This document shows positions 1 through 11,919 of a DNA stretch of 64,000 nucleotides, piece after piece. The notes beneath the pieces are model-generated. The model ran no database searches. It was not told the origin of the DNA and was given only the letters and a program-made list of their open reading frames with translations. This stretch comes from Symmetrospora coprosmae (lineage: Eukaryota; Basidiomycota; Cystobasidiomycetes; Symmetrosporaceae): positions 434,001-498,000 of the forward strand of contig VUYT01000006.1 in NCBI GenBank assembly GCA_008802785.1, written 5' to 3'. Every line of letters begins with the position of its first letter. Position 1 is the stretch's first letter. Position numbers and translations under genes: made by a program.

Positions 1-31
1 GCTCGCCAGGAACGGACTGACCAAGAGGAAG

Positions 32-2456
<2,425 letters not shown>

Positions 2457-2540
2457 GAATCGTATGGAAGTTGCGTGAAGGCGCCACTTGCTCCGGCTGC
2501 CACGATGCGACATGCAGCCCAGGAGTGCCGTCTGGATCGA

Positions 2541-3713
2541 CTAGCTCTCGCAGCCTCGATCTGCTGCGCCTTCCTCGCGCAGACACTTCGTGCACTGGCA
2601 GCAGAAGCCCCATCCTTTCTGCAGCTGCGCCCTGCGCTCGGCGAGTGGCGCGTCCTTGGCCTCGCCGATATAGTTGATGGTGAGCTGCTCTCCCGCATGC
2701 GCTACCTCCCGGATGGTGTAGAATTGGAATGTCCGCCCGCTTATTCGTTTTTTGAGATTAGGCTCGCAGGAGTGGTTGAAGAAGCTTGCCTCGACCCAGC
2801 AGCCGTAGCCCAGCATCTCGCCGTCCTCGAAATCGACCGCCTCCCAGATCCCGAAGGAGTTGCCAAAGTCACGCGTGACGAGGGCGAGGATGGTCTCGGG
2901 CGTGCAGTAGTCGCGGATGGGTGACGTTGGTGGGAGGTAGAGTCGCAGGAAGTCGTACAGGCGGATGTGAGACGCGAGGACACCAGGGCGGGACGTGTAT
3001 GGCGTAAGGGAAGGATTGAGCGAGAGTAGCTTGTCCCATATTGCGGGGCTTTGATGTCGAACGACCATTCCGTCCAGTAAGAACAAAAGAGCGTTCTCGT
3101 CGTCTACGTCCTCGATGAGACGGAGGGTGCTATTGGGCGGGGCGTGTGCGGTTCGCGCCCAGGCCTCCTCGATATCTGCCTCCGTGACGGGCGGAGCATG
3201 GGCCAATCTATCCTCGACGCTCTTGTCCGTGCCTTTGCTATCGACATTCGCCGTCCTGACATTCCCCTCTGGCTTCTCGTTCGCCTGAGAGGGCAGTTTG
3301 GCCCTCTTGTGCTTGCTGAGGGCGACTGTCACGCTTGACAGCGCCGCGATTCCTGCGTCGCCCAGCCTCGCCTTCCACCAGGATCTACAGATCTCGCTGC
3401 AGAACCATGCGAGCCCAATGCCGCCCGTCCCGTTTGCGCTCTCATTGCTCATGTGCGCGACCTTCATTTTCCTGCCGCCCTCGTAGCGAAAGCACCAGCC
3501 GCAAACCTCCTTCTTGAATGGCTTGTACACGACATTGACGCTGGGAGAGTCGCACTCGAACAAATCGGTTCCGGAAGGGATCGCGCGCGAGGAGAAGGCG
3601 CCACGTCCGGCGTGAGGAGTTTCCTGAACGACAAAGAAGGGCGAGTCTAGGGAAGGTGTTGGTCGGCGGACTGCGTTCGCGTCAAGCAGTTCGCTGATGT
3701 CGGGGAAGGGCAT
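2541..3713 (-). CDS. SET-domain protein, SMYD/Set5-Set6-like putative lysine methyltransferase
   Basis: Single-exon protein of 390 aa. The N-terminal part of the SET fold is visible at residues ~26-55 with the AdoMet-binding GRG near residue 37. A split Cys pair follows (C71, C74 and C105, C109), the position where SMYD proteins carry an MYND finger, but only four Cys are present. The core motif NHSC is at ~313-316, GEQLTINY at ~341-348, and a post-SET Cys cluster CCQCTKC at ~371. Residues ~130-200 form a charged low-complexity linker. Family knowledge says such proteins methylate lysines of histones or other proteins; the substrate cannot be read here. The start at 3713 is the first ATG and lies just before the conserved fold. 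Tail-to-tail with the upstream tRNA synthetase gene. Confidence 0.85.
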   Translation of the reverse strand: MPFPDISELLDANAVRRPTPSLDSPFFVVQETPHAGRGAFSSRAIPSGTDLFECDSPSVNVVYKPFKKEVCGWCFRYEGGRKMKVAHMSNESANGTGGIGLAWFCSEICRSWWKARLGDAGIAALSSVTVALSKHKRAKLPSQANEKPEGNVRTANVDSKGTDKSVEDRLAHAPPVTEADIEEAWARTAHAPPNSTLRLIEDVDDENALLFLLDGMVVRHQSPAIWDKLLSLNPSLTPYTSRPGVLASHIRLYDFLRLYLPPTSPIRDYCTPETILALVTRDFGNSFGIWEAVDFEDGEMLGYGCWVEASFFNHSCEPNLKKRISGRTFQFYTIREVAHAGEQLTINYIGEAKDAPLAERRAQLQKGWGFCCQCTKCLREEGAADRGCES

Positions 3714-4547
3714 GGCCTGAAGTGCGAGCGACGTCAGCGGCCTTCAACTCTTTCACGACGCATGACATCGTCGAGATGCGGTACCTGTGCGAAGCGCGGC
3801 CGCGATGAGGAGGTCATTTGGCTCCAGCCAGGGAGACGCAGGGACTCTGGCAGGCACACGCGGTATATGCAACCTCGATACTACTGTTAGCACGCATATC
3901 GAAGCGAGTAAGCGATCATTGAGTCGAGTGCAGGCGAACGAATGCTGGTGCAATCCGAAGCCGGCTCACAGCGAACAAATCTAGATCTGTCGGCGTGGCT
4001 CCGTAGCAGGGCGACCTCTCTCACAAAAGAAATGGACTGCCTCAATGTGAGCATTGCCAACGCAAACCAATGCGCTACTTCCCGGCATCAAGCAGATGTT
4101 CTCGAACGATGAGCGCGCGAGCCTTCATAGCGAGCAGATGCCGAGAAGGTCCGCAGCTTCAACTACACGGAACAAGTCGTCATGGATCGTCTGTCCTTCG
4201 TCGTTCGTCATTCGTCAAAACCAGCTCTATCACATCACCCTGTATATCTGGTCCATTTCCCTCCTGCCGTAGCCTGTGCCTGGAGGGAGCTCTCCAATAT
4301 CTTCTCCAAGGCCAGGTTAGCGGACCCGTTCCGCATGCCGGCATTAGCAGACTGCGCGGGTTTTGGCTCGTGCGCATCGCCGTGGTCTCGCACACTGAAT
4401 GGGGGTACATGGCCTAGCTGGACTACCGGCGAGCCGAGTTCTAGTCCGACTCCTGGCTTTGGCGGGTGCGCGTTTCGTGAGCTGCGTCAGGGGGGTGGAT
4501 CAGCTGTCAGTCAGCGACGGGCGCGGCGAGTCGACCGAGAGAGACAC
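3714..4547. other. Intergenic: 5' side of SET gene and 3' flank of UVRAG gene
   Basis: No open frame here shows a recognisable domain or exon-like structure. The stretch should hold the promoter and leader of the leftward SET-domain gene and the 3' untranslated region of the next leftward gene. A tRNA T-loop-like string near 4435 was examined and dismissed. Confidence 0.6.
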
Positions 4548-7500
4548 TCAGAAGGCACACCTTGCGTTCGCATCCGTACTGAGCGTCAGGTACAGATTCT
4601 TGAGGTTTGGCAAGGTCTGCCTAAGGTCAAGCACAATGATTCCGGACTCGAGCATGAGCTGTTCAATGTCCTTGTTGAGGAGAAAGACAGCATAGTCGAA
4701 GCGGTACCGATCAACGCCCTTGATGTACAGCGGAAACACCTTTAGCCCCTTGATCTGCGAGATTGGATCTTGAACGAAGGAGCGTGAGCCAATGCATCGC
4801 AGTGGGTAGTAGAGCGGTATGCCGAGGTACGCAGCGAGGATATTGACGACTTGTGCAACGTGTCCTAGCGCGGAGGAGATGCTGTCTTCGTCGTTGGGAG
4901 CTGTGGCGGGGTCGGAGAGAGCGGACGAGTTTGGAAGGGGAATCCCGCAGATCGAAAAGAGGAGAAAGTCGCCTCCGATGGGCTTGGCAGCGATTTGCTG
5001 CTTGCCTGGATGCCTAGACGGGGACTGGACTGGCTCGATGGGAAAGATGGTTGACAACTCGGAAACGAGATTCGCCCGCCGCTGGGCAAGGGAGACGCGA
5101 ACGGAGCCGAGAACATTCTCGTCCAGCTCGTGATTGCGCACGGCGAGCTGCAGGGCAGCTTTCTCCTGGTCGAGCGCTTGGCGCGCCTGCCGTAGCTTGT
5201 CCCGCCGCGCAGCCAGATTGAGTGCCTGCCTTTTCCGCTGATTCTCCCTCGCTTCGGCATCGGCATCGAGAGCTGCGAGGTCTTGTCGGTACAGCTCGAC
5301 ACGGTGCACTTGCCCAGCTGCGCTCCTCTGATGTTTTAAAAGGTTGTCCCTCGCAAGCAACGCATCCACCGTTTTCCTGAGTGTCCGAGTCTCCCGGCTC
5401 GCCGTGCTCAGGACACGCTCCTTTTCGACAGTAGCGAGCAGCTGCTCGTCATCGACACTCTTGAGCATGCGGGTCTCGCGCGTGCTCCGCTCCATGACCA
5501 TGCGACGCCTTGCCAGCGCGCGCTCCCTTTCTCGCCGGTCGCGGGCTGTTGCCCGTCCGTGCGAGTTTGACCGGCCCAGGGAAGCGGTGGCGTCGGGCCC
5601 AGGGTCCGAGACATTGCCGTCGCGCGTCGTGTCCCCGTCACCAGTGTCCAGATCTGATTGCTCGTCGGAGAGACCCTCTTCGTCTACTTCGTCAAACTTG
5701 TCGGAGCTGGAGCGCCGCAAGGTGGGCGGGAGGCGTGCAGTGTAGTACTCGCTTGTGTTGCTAAGCTTGAATATGAGCGTATTGCGCGGGAGAGTTTCCG
5801 GAAAAAGCACAGGCTGAGAATATGTCCAGGCGTCAGTCAGCGGCTGACGCATGTGGTAGTTCTGCCGGGAAGCGCGTCCGCTCACATCCGTTCCCAGGCT
5901 AATTAGACTCCTCAGGTCCACGTCCCACTCCAGCATGAGTCTCCAGCCTCCCAGGGCATCACTCTCTTTGTGCTCTACTGAGCGCTTCCCAGAGCCGCTT
6001 TGACTGCCAGGTAGCGGTTGCGCCTGCTCGACCCAGATGCCCACCAGCAAGCGATGTTCGCGCCCAAGGAGGCCAACAATATCCGGAGGTACAAGCAGGT
6101 CTGCCGGGTCTATCGGGAAGAAAGGCTCCATGCTCTTGCTGTGTGTTGGTGACACGAAGAAGGGACGCGATTGCCGGGGCGCAGTGGGAGCAGGCGAGCT
6201 CGGAGGGCCTCTCGACAGTGGCTGGCTAGCGCTCGGACTGAGCGGAAGGGAGATGGTCCGACTGCGGGACAGTGGCGGTTTGAAAGGGTGCTGGTTCGCA
6301 AGCGGGCGTTCCACCGCGCTGTCAGACTCCGGCGCAGGTAGCGATAGGGTGATTCTGCTTCGTAGCAAGTGATGCTTGCTGTCCTCCTGTCGGCGCTTTC
6401 GGAGCTTGCGCTCCTCTCTCTCGCTGCGTAGGTCGTCCTGCTGCTGATGCTGCTGTTTGAGATTCAAAGCGGGCTGGCGGATGGTAGACCCGGAGGATCC
6501 GCTCGCGATGGACAAGATGGACCCTCGCGACGCCGAGCGATTCCTGCCTAATGACGCGGTGAGGTGAGCCTGATGAGTCCCGAGCCCTTCGTGGAAAAAG
6601 GAGACGTGTGGCGTCCGGTGTGCGGCTGGCGAGGTCGGGCGGGCAACCATGCCAGCTTCGCGGTCGAGGTCGTCCTCGTCGCCATCTCCCGCCTCTTCTG
6701 GCGCACGGTCAGGGTCTCCGTCCTCGTCCGAGTGCGCGCCATGTCCACCGTGTGAAGCGTGCTTCCCAGACTGGAATAGGCGCTTGCCGAACACCCTGGC
6801 GCCGGACGAGGTGGAGCGGCGCGAGGACACGCTGCGGACCGAGCCCTTGGACCGGCTGCGTGTCAGAGTTGGCATCGAGCTGGAGGTTGACATCCAGCTG
6901 TAGACGAGGTCTGTGCCTTCCCCGTCTTCCTCGTTGTTTGCATTCGCTGCCGCCGCAGCATCCTCGATGGCGTTCCCGAAGGACGCTCGACGCCCGTTGA
7001 CTGCACTTCCAGATGGTGTCGAGATCTCTCTGCCTTTGCCCTTGACGTCAACGCTGAGCAATCCACCGCTGCTTCTTGGGCGCCCTGCGAGGCCCGCATC
7101 TCCTCCATCTTGGCCGGCTGCAAGTGCAGCGGGGCTCCATCCAGGCCCGGTGCTGCTGCTCAGGTTGGACGCGGCCCGTCGGCGCCTTGCCGTATTCCTG
7201 CGTTGCAAGGCAGGTGGCAGGTGGAGGTCAATGTCGTCCCTGCTCGCTCTGCTCTGCAGGTTGGGCCGTCGCAGGAGGTCCGCGCGGGCTGCACTGGCGT
7301 TGGCGTTGGAGACAGGATGCGGTGCATCTGCAGACAGAGTGAGGTTCCTGATGAATATCCCACTCAGATGGCGCAGCCGTCTCTGCGTGTGTGCGCATCG
7401 CCGTCAGGTGGATGGGAGATGGATGCCATGCCGTCATTGCGAGACTGCCGCTGCTGCTGCACCTGGGTCTGCTCGCACTCACCTGCTCTGTATGCTCGGC

Positions 7501-7555
7501 TGGACTGACGCCATTCAGCTCGTCCCATGCGCTCCTCCATCCGTCCAATCTGCTG

Positions 7556-7587
<32 letters not shown>

Positions 7588-7662
7588 TGCTGGCATCTCA
7601 TCTCGTATGCGCGCGTCGAGTTGGCGTGCAGGAGACCCCCGATGGCCTCGAGGACGCGGCAT
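4548..7662 (-). CDS. Vps38/UVRAG-like subunit of the class III PI3-kinase complex
   Basis: The C-terminal ~150 residues match the UVRAG/Vps38/Atg14 fold: a hydrophobic FSICGIPLPNSS start, then AYLGIPLYYPLRCIGSRS, a YRFDYAVFLLNKDIEQLM block and the ending VLDLRQTLPNLKNL. A long coiled coil (Arg/Gln/Ala-rich, ~residues 610-760 of the main exon) precedes it. The N-terminal half is disordered, Ser/Arg-rich and acidic. In the family this protein joins Vps34, Vps15 and Atg6/Beclin in complex II and directs PI3P synthesis on endosomes. The large exon has no usable in-frame ATG at its 5' end, so a first exon is needed. I propose exon 1 at 7662-7483 (60 codons with a poly-Ser run), donor at 7482 and exon 2 from 7253, which keeps phase and gives 961 aa. 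That first exon is tentative; the acceptor near 7329 is an alternative. Vps38 rather than Atg14 is favoured because no N-terminal Cys-rich motif is seen. Confidence 0.82.
7550..7588. repeat. CTG/CAG trinucleotide microsatellite
   Basis: Twelve CTG-type triplets with one CTA interruption (two CTG, CTA, nine CTG), ending in CTT. On the minus strand it is read as a run of 12 serines in the proposed first exon of the UVRAG-like gene. If that exon is not coding, the repeat is in the 5' leader. Confidence 0.9.
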
Positions 7663-7821
7663 GCAGCTCGGCGCTATTCTGCATTGCGATATAAGTTGAA
7701 GTTATGTGATAACATCAGCAACAAGATACGGTCTGCTCTACAGGTGGAGGCACTGCGGAACTGCGACTACGATTGCGACTGCGACTCAAGGAAAGCAGGT
7801 ACCGACCTCCTGCATACCTAC

Positions 7822-9742
7822 CTACCTCCCCGCCTCTACGCGCTTCAAGATATGGTGCCTGATGCTCGTTGAGGCAGACTCCGTCTGCTTGTGCTCCTTC
7901 TCACGAGGCGACAGACCAGTCAGGTCCATCCCATTGCGGTCGACAATGGCCATTTTGAGCTCCCACTGGTACCGCTCCTCGGACCCAGGGGCACCGGGCA
8001 CGCTGAGCGCGTTGGGCGGCTCAGCCGTTGCCGATGACGTTGTATTAGGAGCAGCACCAGGCACCGTTGCCATTGCTCTGCCAGTGCCCCCGCTCGCCAC
8101 CGGCGCCGCGCCCCGCCGATCCGGCCGGTCCAGGACCTCGAGGATGCGCCGAGCGGTATCTGGGTGCATGTACTGCCGGATCCTCGTGCGGAACGTCGGG
8201 TCCGCGCGAAGGCGCTCAAGCGCGAGTGAAGGGTTGCCCGGACCCGCGCTCTGCACAGCATCGAAGATGCGCTGTCGGTTCTGCGCCCGGATTGCAGGCG
8301 CATCGGCGTGATCCAGAGCAGCTGCTGCGGTGGAGCCCGGGGCAGCAGCGTTTGCCGACTGCGACTGCGACGCTAGGGCTGACCCGCCTGAAGACTGCTG
8401 CTCCTGCCGGATGTCCTCGCGCGCTCGCGCTGCTTCACCCTCCTCGAGCGGGCGGAAGTACGCCGCTGCGGCTCGCTGCACACTCAGCTCCGGCGATGGC
8501 GGCACGGGCTGCCCGTCGAGCCCTTCGAGGTGCGGCATGTCGCTGTAGATGTCTTCGTCGTCTGTGCTGTCTGCGTACGGCTGGCGCGGAGCGTCCATGC
8601 CATCGCTGTCCTCGGCGGAGGTCGTGTGCGACGGATCAGCGACGATCCTCCTGCGCCGCAATGACGATGGTGACGACAACGGCGATGGCGCCCCACCAGC
8701 CTCGTCGTTGTTGGAGAGCAGGCGAGCAGTGGCATTATACGTGGTCTGTGCCGTCTGCTCGACGATGCGCCGTCGCGCACTCATGGCTTCCCGCACGATC
8801 TGCTCGCGTCTCGCCAGCCGTGCGGCTTCGTCTTGAGGTGGACCCGAGACTGAGCCAGGAGAGACATGTATCGTCGACGGGCGGAACGGTCCTTCAATGG
8901 GAGTCACTCCGGTGCGAGCAGCAGGTGCGGCGCCCGCTGCTGCTGCTGCCGCAGCAGTAGTAGAGATGCCAGACGCGGTGCCCACATCGCGCAACCGCTG
9001 CTGCTCCTGCACTGCGACGCTCAGAAGCTCGTGCTGCTGGTTCAACAGGGTGCGGTTCATCTGTGACGTCGCTTGCAAGCGGCTCTCGAGGTTGCTGACC
9101 TGGTCTGAGGACGTCAAAGCGAGATCAGCACGGACGACATTGCCGTCGACGTCCGAAGAGAGAGAACGCGTGCTCACGCCGGAGCGCCTCGATGACCTGA
9201 TCTCCCGCGCGGATCGTGTCGCGCTGGGCGTCGATCATCTGAGGGTCGGACAGAGAGGAGATGCTCAGCATGTAAGCTGTGGTTGCCTCGGTCGGGACGC
9301 GCCCGAATGCCCAACGTACTGCCTGCTGGGCGTTCCGCTCCTGCTGCAGAGCGGCCCTGCGCTGCTCGCTCCTCCTTCGCTGCCTAGCGTCCGTCTGTGC
9401 CTGCGCCCTGCTCGTCCGCGTCGTCTCTCCGTGTCCGGTTATCGTTGTTGGCGGCGACTGGGCAGCTTCGGCTTCAGCATTCGCAGCATTCGCTCCGCGT
9501 TCAAAAAGACCGTGCTGTGCGGCGCCAGAGGTCATCGCAACAGGCGGCGCTGAAGCTCCTGCTCTGCCACTTGTGCCGTTAGCCTCCTCCGGCCTGCTGA
9601 AGGTTGTCACGGTCCCGAACGGGCTGCCCGCGTGCGCTGCGACGACGACGTCCGTTGCGACGCGCGGCGCATAGACGAGCCTGGGTCCATGCGACGAAGG
9701 ATCAGACGACAATGGCATGTCGACATCCTTGTTGTCCTCCAT
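7822..9742 (-). CDS. Uncharacterised Ala/Ser-rich coiled-coil protein
   Basis: I do not recognise this gene. Two exons are evident: one from the ATG at 9742, and a long second exon ending at 7822, joined by an intron of about 70 bp with a GTGAGC donor near 9172 and a CTCAG acceptor near 9105. The joined protein is about 610 aa. An Arg/Gln-rich helical segment (QRRRSEQRRAALQQERN) opens a predicted coiled coil that continues across the junction (NLESRLQATSQMNRTLLNQQ). The rest is Ala/Ser/Pro-rich and acidic (SDDED-type patches, SPSSLRRRRI). A compact C-terminal segment (RYQWELKMAIVDRNGMDLTGLS) looks folded. No signal peptide or membrane segment is seen. It lies 160 bp upstream of the UVRAG-like gene on the same strand and shares a divergent promoter with the SMP-30-like gene. 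The stop is followed by GTAGGTAG, so a further 3' exon is possible. Confidence 0.7.
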
Positions 9743-10187
9743 CCTTCGATAGATAGGTCAAAGGGTGAGTTCGCAGGCACGTGTCGGCCGAGCGGGGGCG
9801 AGCGCGCGGACGGAGTGGCAAAACACAGCAGTCGCATCTCCTTCACACGAGCTGCGCACTGCAGCAGCTTGAGATCTGACATCGCGTAGGACAGTACTGA
9901 CGCAGCAGGCTCATAGTTACACTGTTCCGCTGCGTCTTGAGCTCATCCACGTCGATCCTTCTGCAATTCGCGGAGGTGCCCCGAAGCTCAAAGACGTCCG
10001 AAGCTCTTTCTCCCTCTTGCTTGACACCTGCTACCCTCACACATCCTCCATCCCTCCCTATCATCATCGCACTCTCATCATTCTCGCTTCTCCGGCTTCT
10101 CCCTTCCTTGCCGCCTTTCGCTGCAAAAAAGCGCGGTCACTGCCAGCGTTGCACCTGACGTGCCCGGGCCCCTGCAGCTTAACCAAC
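9743..10187. promoter_or_regulatory. Divergent promoter region
   Basis: This 445-bp gap separates the starts of two divergent genes. A long pyrimidine-rich tract (about 10015-10110, CCTCCATCCCTCCC-like) precedes the rightward ATG, a pattern common in fungal promoters and leaders. No other element could be assigned. Confidence 0.5.
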
Positions 10188-11390
10188 ATGACATCATCCA
10201 TCAGCCCGAAGATACTGGACGTCTCCAGAGATGTAGAGGCTTCCCTGGTGGAGCACGATCCCCGCATGCAGCTCGGCGAAGCTGCCCTCTACCGGCCTTC
10301 CGACCGGACATTCCACTGTGCGCGACAATTTGTCGGATGCATGTTCGGCAGTTCAGGTGCAGCGATAGCGCGGGCTGATGCACAATCTGATTCATGGGGT
10401 ACGTACGCGATAGACCTCGACATTGAGCGCAAGCCCGTCTCGGCACTTTACATTGCCCAGCTGGACGCTGCCGGGGCTCTCGCGGGTGCACCAAAGATGC
10501 TGGAGGTTCAAGGGTCGCGCTATGTGACCGCTCTCGCCTTCCTGCGCAGCGATGATTCCAGATACCTCTGCACCACGCACATGGGTCTCGCCTACCTCGA
10601 CTCCAACACGGGCGTTCTGTCGCATCTGCCGAACGGGCTCGGCGAGATCATTTCGAGCGAGCAAGAAGGCGAAAAGATGCGCTTCAACGATGCCGTGGCA
10701 GACTCGCACGGTCGCTTCTACTTTCACTCAATGTCCAAAGACGAGAGCCGGAAGTCCGGGAAGCTGTACCTCTACGATCCAAAGACAATGAAGGGCAAAG
10801 ATGACCTGAAGGTTCTCGAGGAGAACTTTGCTATTGGCAATGGCCCAGCGATAGACGAGGAGCGGCGGAGGTTCTACTTCAACGTGACCAGCGAGGGGAT
10901 AGGCTGTGAGTCCCGTCGTTCCTGCTACCCCACCTGATGCTGACGAGAGGTCGCCGCAGACGTCTACGACTACGACCCCGAAACGGGTCTTATCTCGAAC
11001 AGGCGCGAGTTCTTCAACAACCACAAGCGGCGCCCTGCATCGCTCACGGACCCGCTCAGCGCAATGGTGGGCCCTGGTTTCCCCGACGGGCACACGCTCG
11101 ACTCGCGCGGCCGAGTCTATCAAGCCGTGTTTGCGCGCGGCCTCATCGAGCGCTTCACCCCAGAGGGTGAATGCGACCTGCAGATCGAGACGGGGGCGCG
11201 CTGCCCCACCAGCTGCGTTTTTGGCGGCGACAGCCTGCGGACGCTGCTCGTCACGACTGCGAGCGAGGCTCTGCAGCCGGGCGAGATCCAGCTCGGCGGC
11301 GATAGGGGAGGGAACATCCTCAGGATTGATCTGGAGGACATTCTCGAGGAAGGCGTCAAGGGCATCGTTAAACCTTTCTTCGATGGGTAG
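10188..11390 (+). CDS. SMP-30/gluconolactonase-like beta-propeller protein
   Basis: Two exons (10188-10905 and 10960-11390) joined by a 54-bp intron give 382 aa in phase across ATAGGC|TACGTC. The sequence has the six-bladed propeller features of the SMP-30/gluconolactonase/regucalcin family: an early acidic ligand (LGEAALY), the FNDAVADSHGRFYF motif, a GNGPAIDEE segment and the late FPDGHTLDSRGRVY motif, where the Asn and Asp residues bind a divalent metal. Members hydrolyse sugar lactones or related esters; the exact substrate is unknown. No secretion signal is seen, so it is probably cytosolic. An unusual insert (about residues 60-75, VGCMFGSSGAAIARADAQ) interrupts the first blades. Confidence 0.85.
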
Positions 11391-11919
11391 GCAGATTCCG
11401 ACATCTGGAACGAACATAGAACATCAGCACAACACATGTGGCCTGACGGCTGCCTACTGTTCAGTAGGTACAGTGACGGCACCTACATCTCCGCTTGTCA
11501 GAGCAATGCAGGCATCGGATGGACGAATCTCCCATGCTCTTATATATTGCCGTCCAAATCAAATCGAACTGACCGCACTCTAGCGGTAGGAGCAGGCCAT
11601 AGGAACGCCAGATCAGCAATCGTCAGACGTGTAGTCTGCTGAGCGAGCCGCGATTGGCGTGGTCGCCTGCTGACAGCGGTAACTGCTCTCGAAGCTTGCA
11701 AGACGTCGGTACAGCCAAACGGGGTCGTCTGTCTAGGCTACACAGGTCCGTGAAGAATAATTACGCAGGATCGTCCGTCAGTGCTGCGGATAACGAGCGT
11801 CTAGGTGGATAACAGCAATGCTGGATGAGGAAATGATAATGAAGAGAGCGCGCCTGTCAAGGGGATATGCTCCTTGCGGAAGTGGGAACGAGCGTTACAA
11901 TCCGGCTTTGATCAACGTA
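11391..11919. other. Convergent intergenic gap
   Basis: This holds the 3' flanks of the SMP-30-like gene and the leftward RhoGEF gene. An AT-rich TATATATT string at 11541-11548 is the only notable feature. No gene is seen. Confidence 0.55.

Noticed and set aside
4430-4460. T-loop-like string (GTTCTAGTCC) suggesting a tRNA gene
   Set aside because: One key base of the B box differs and I could not build a matching A box, anticodon arm or acceptor stem around it.
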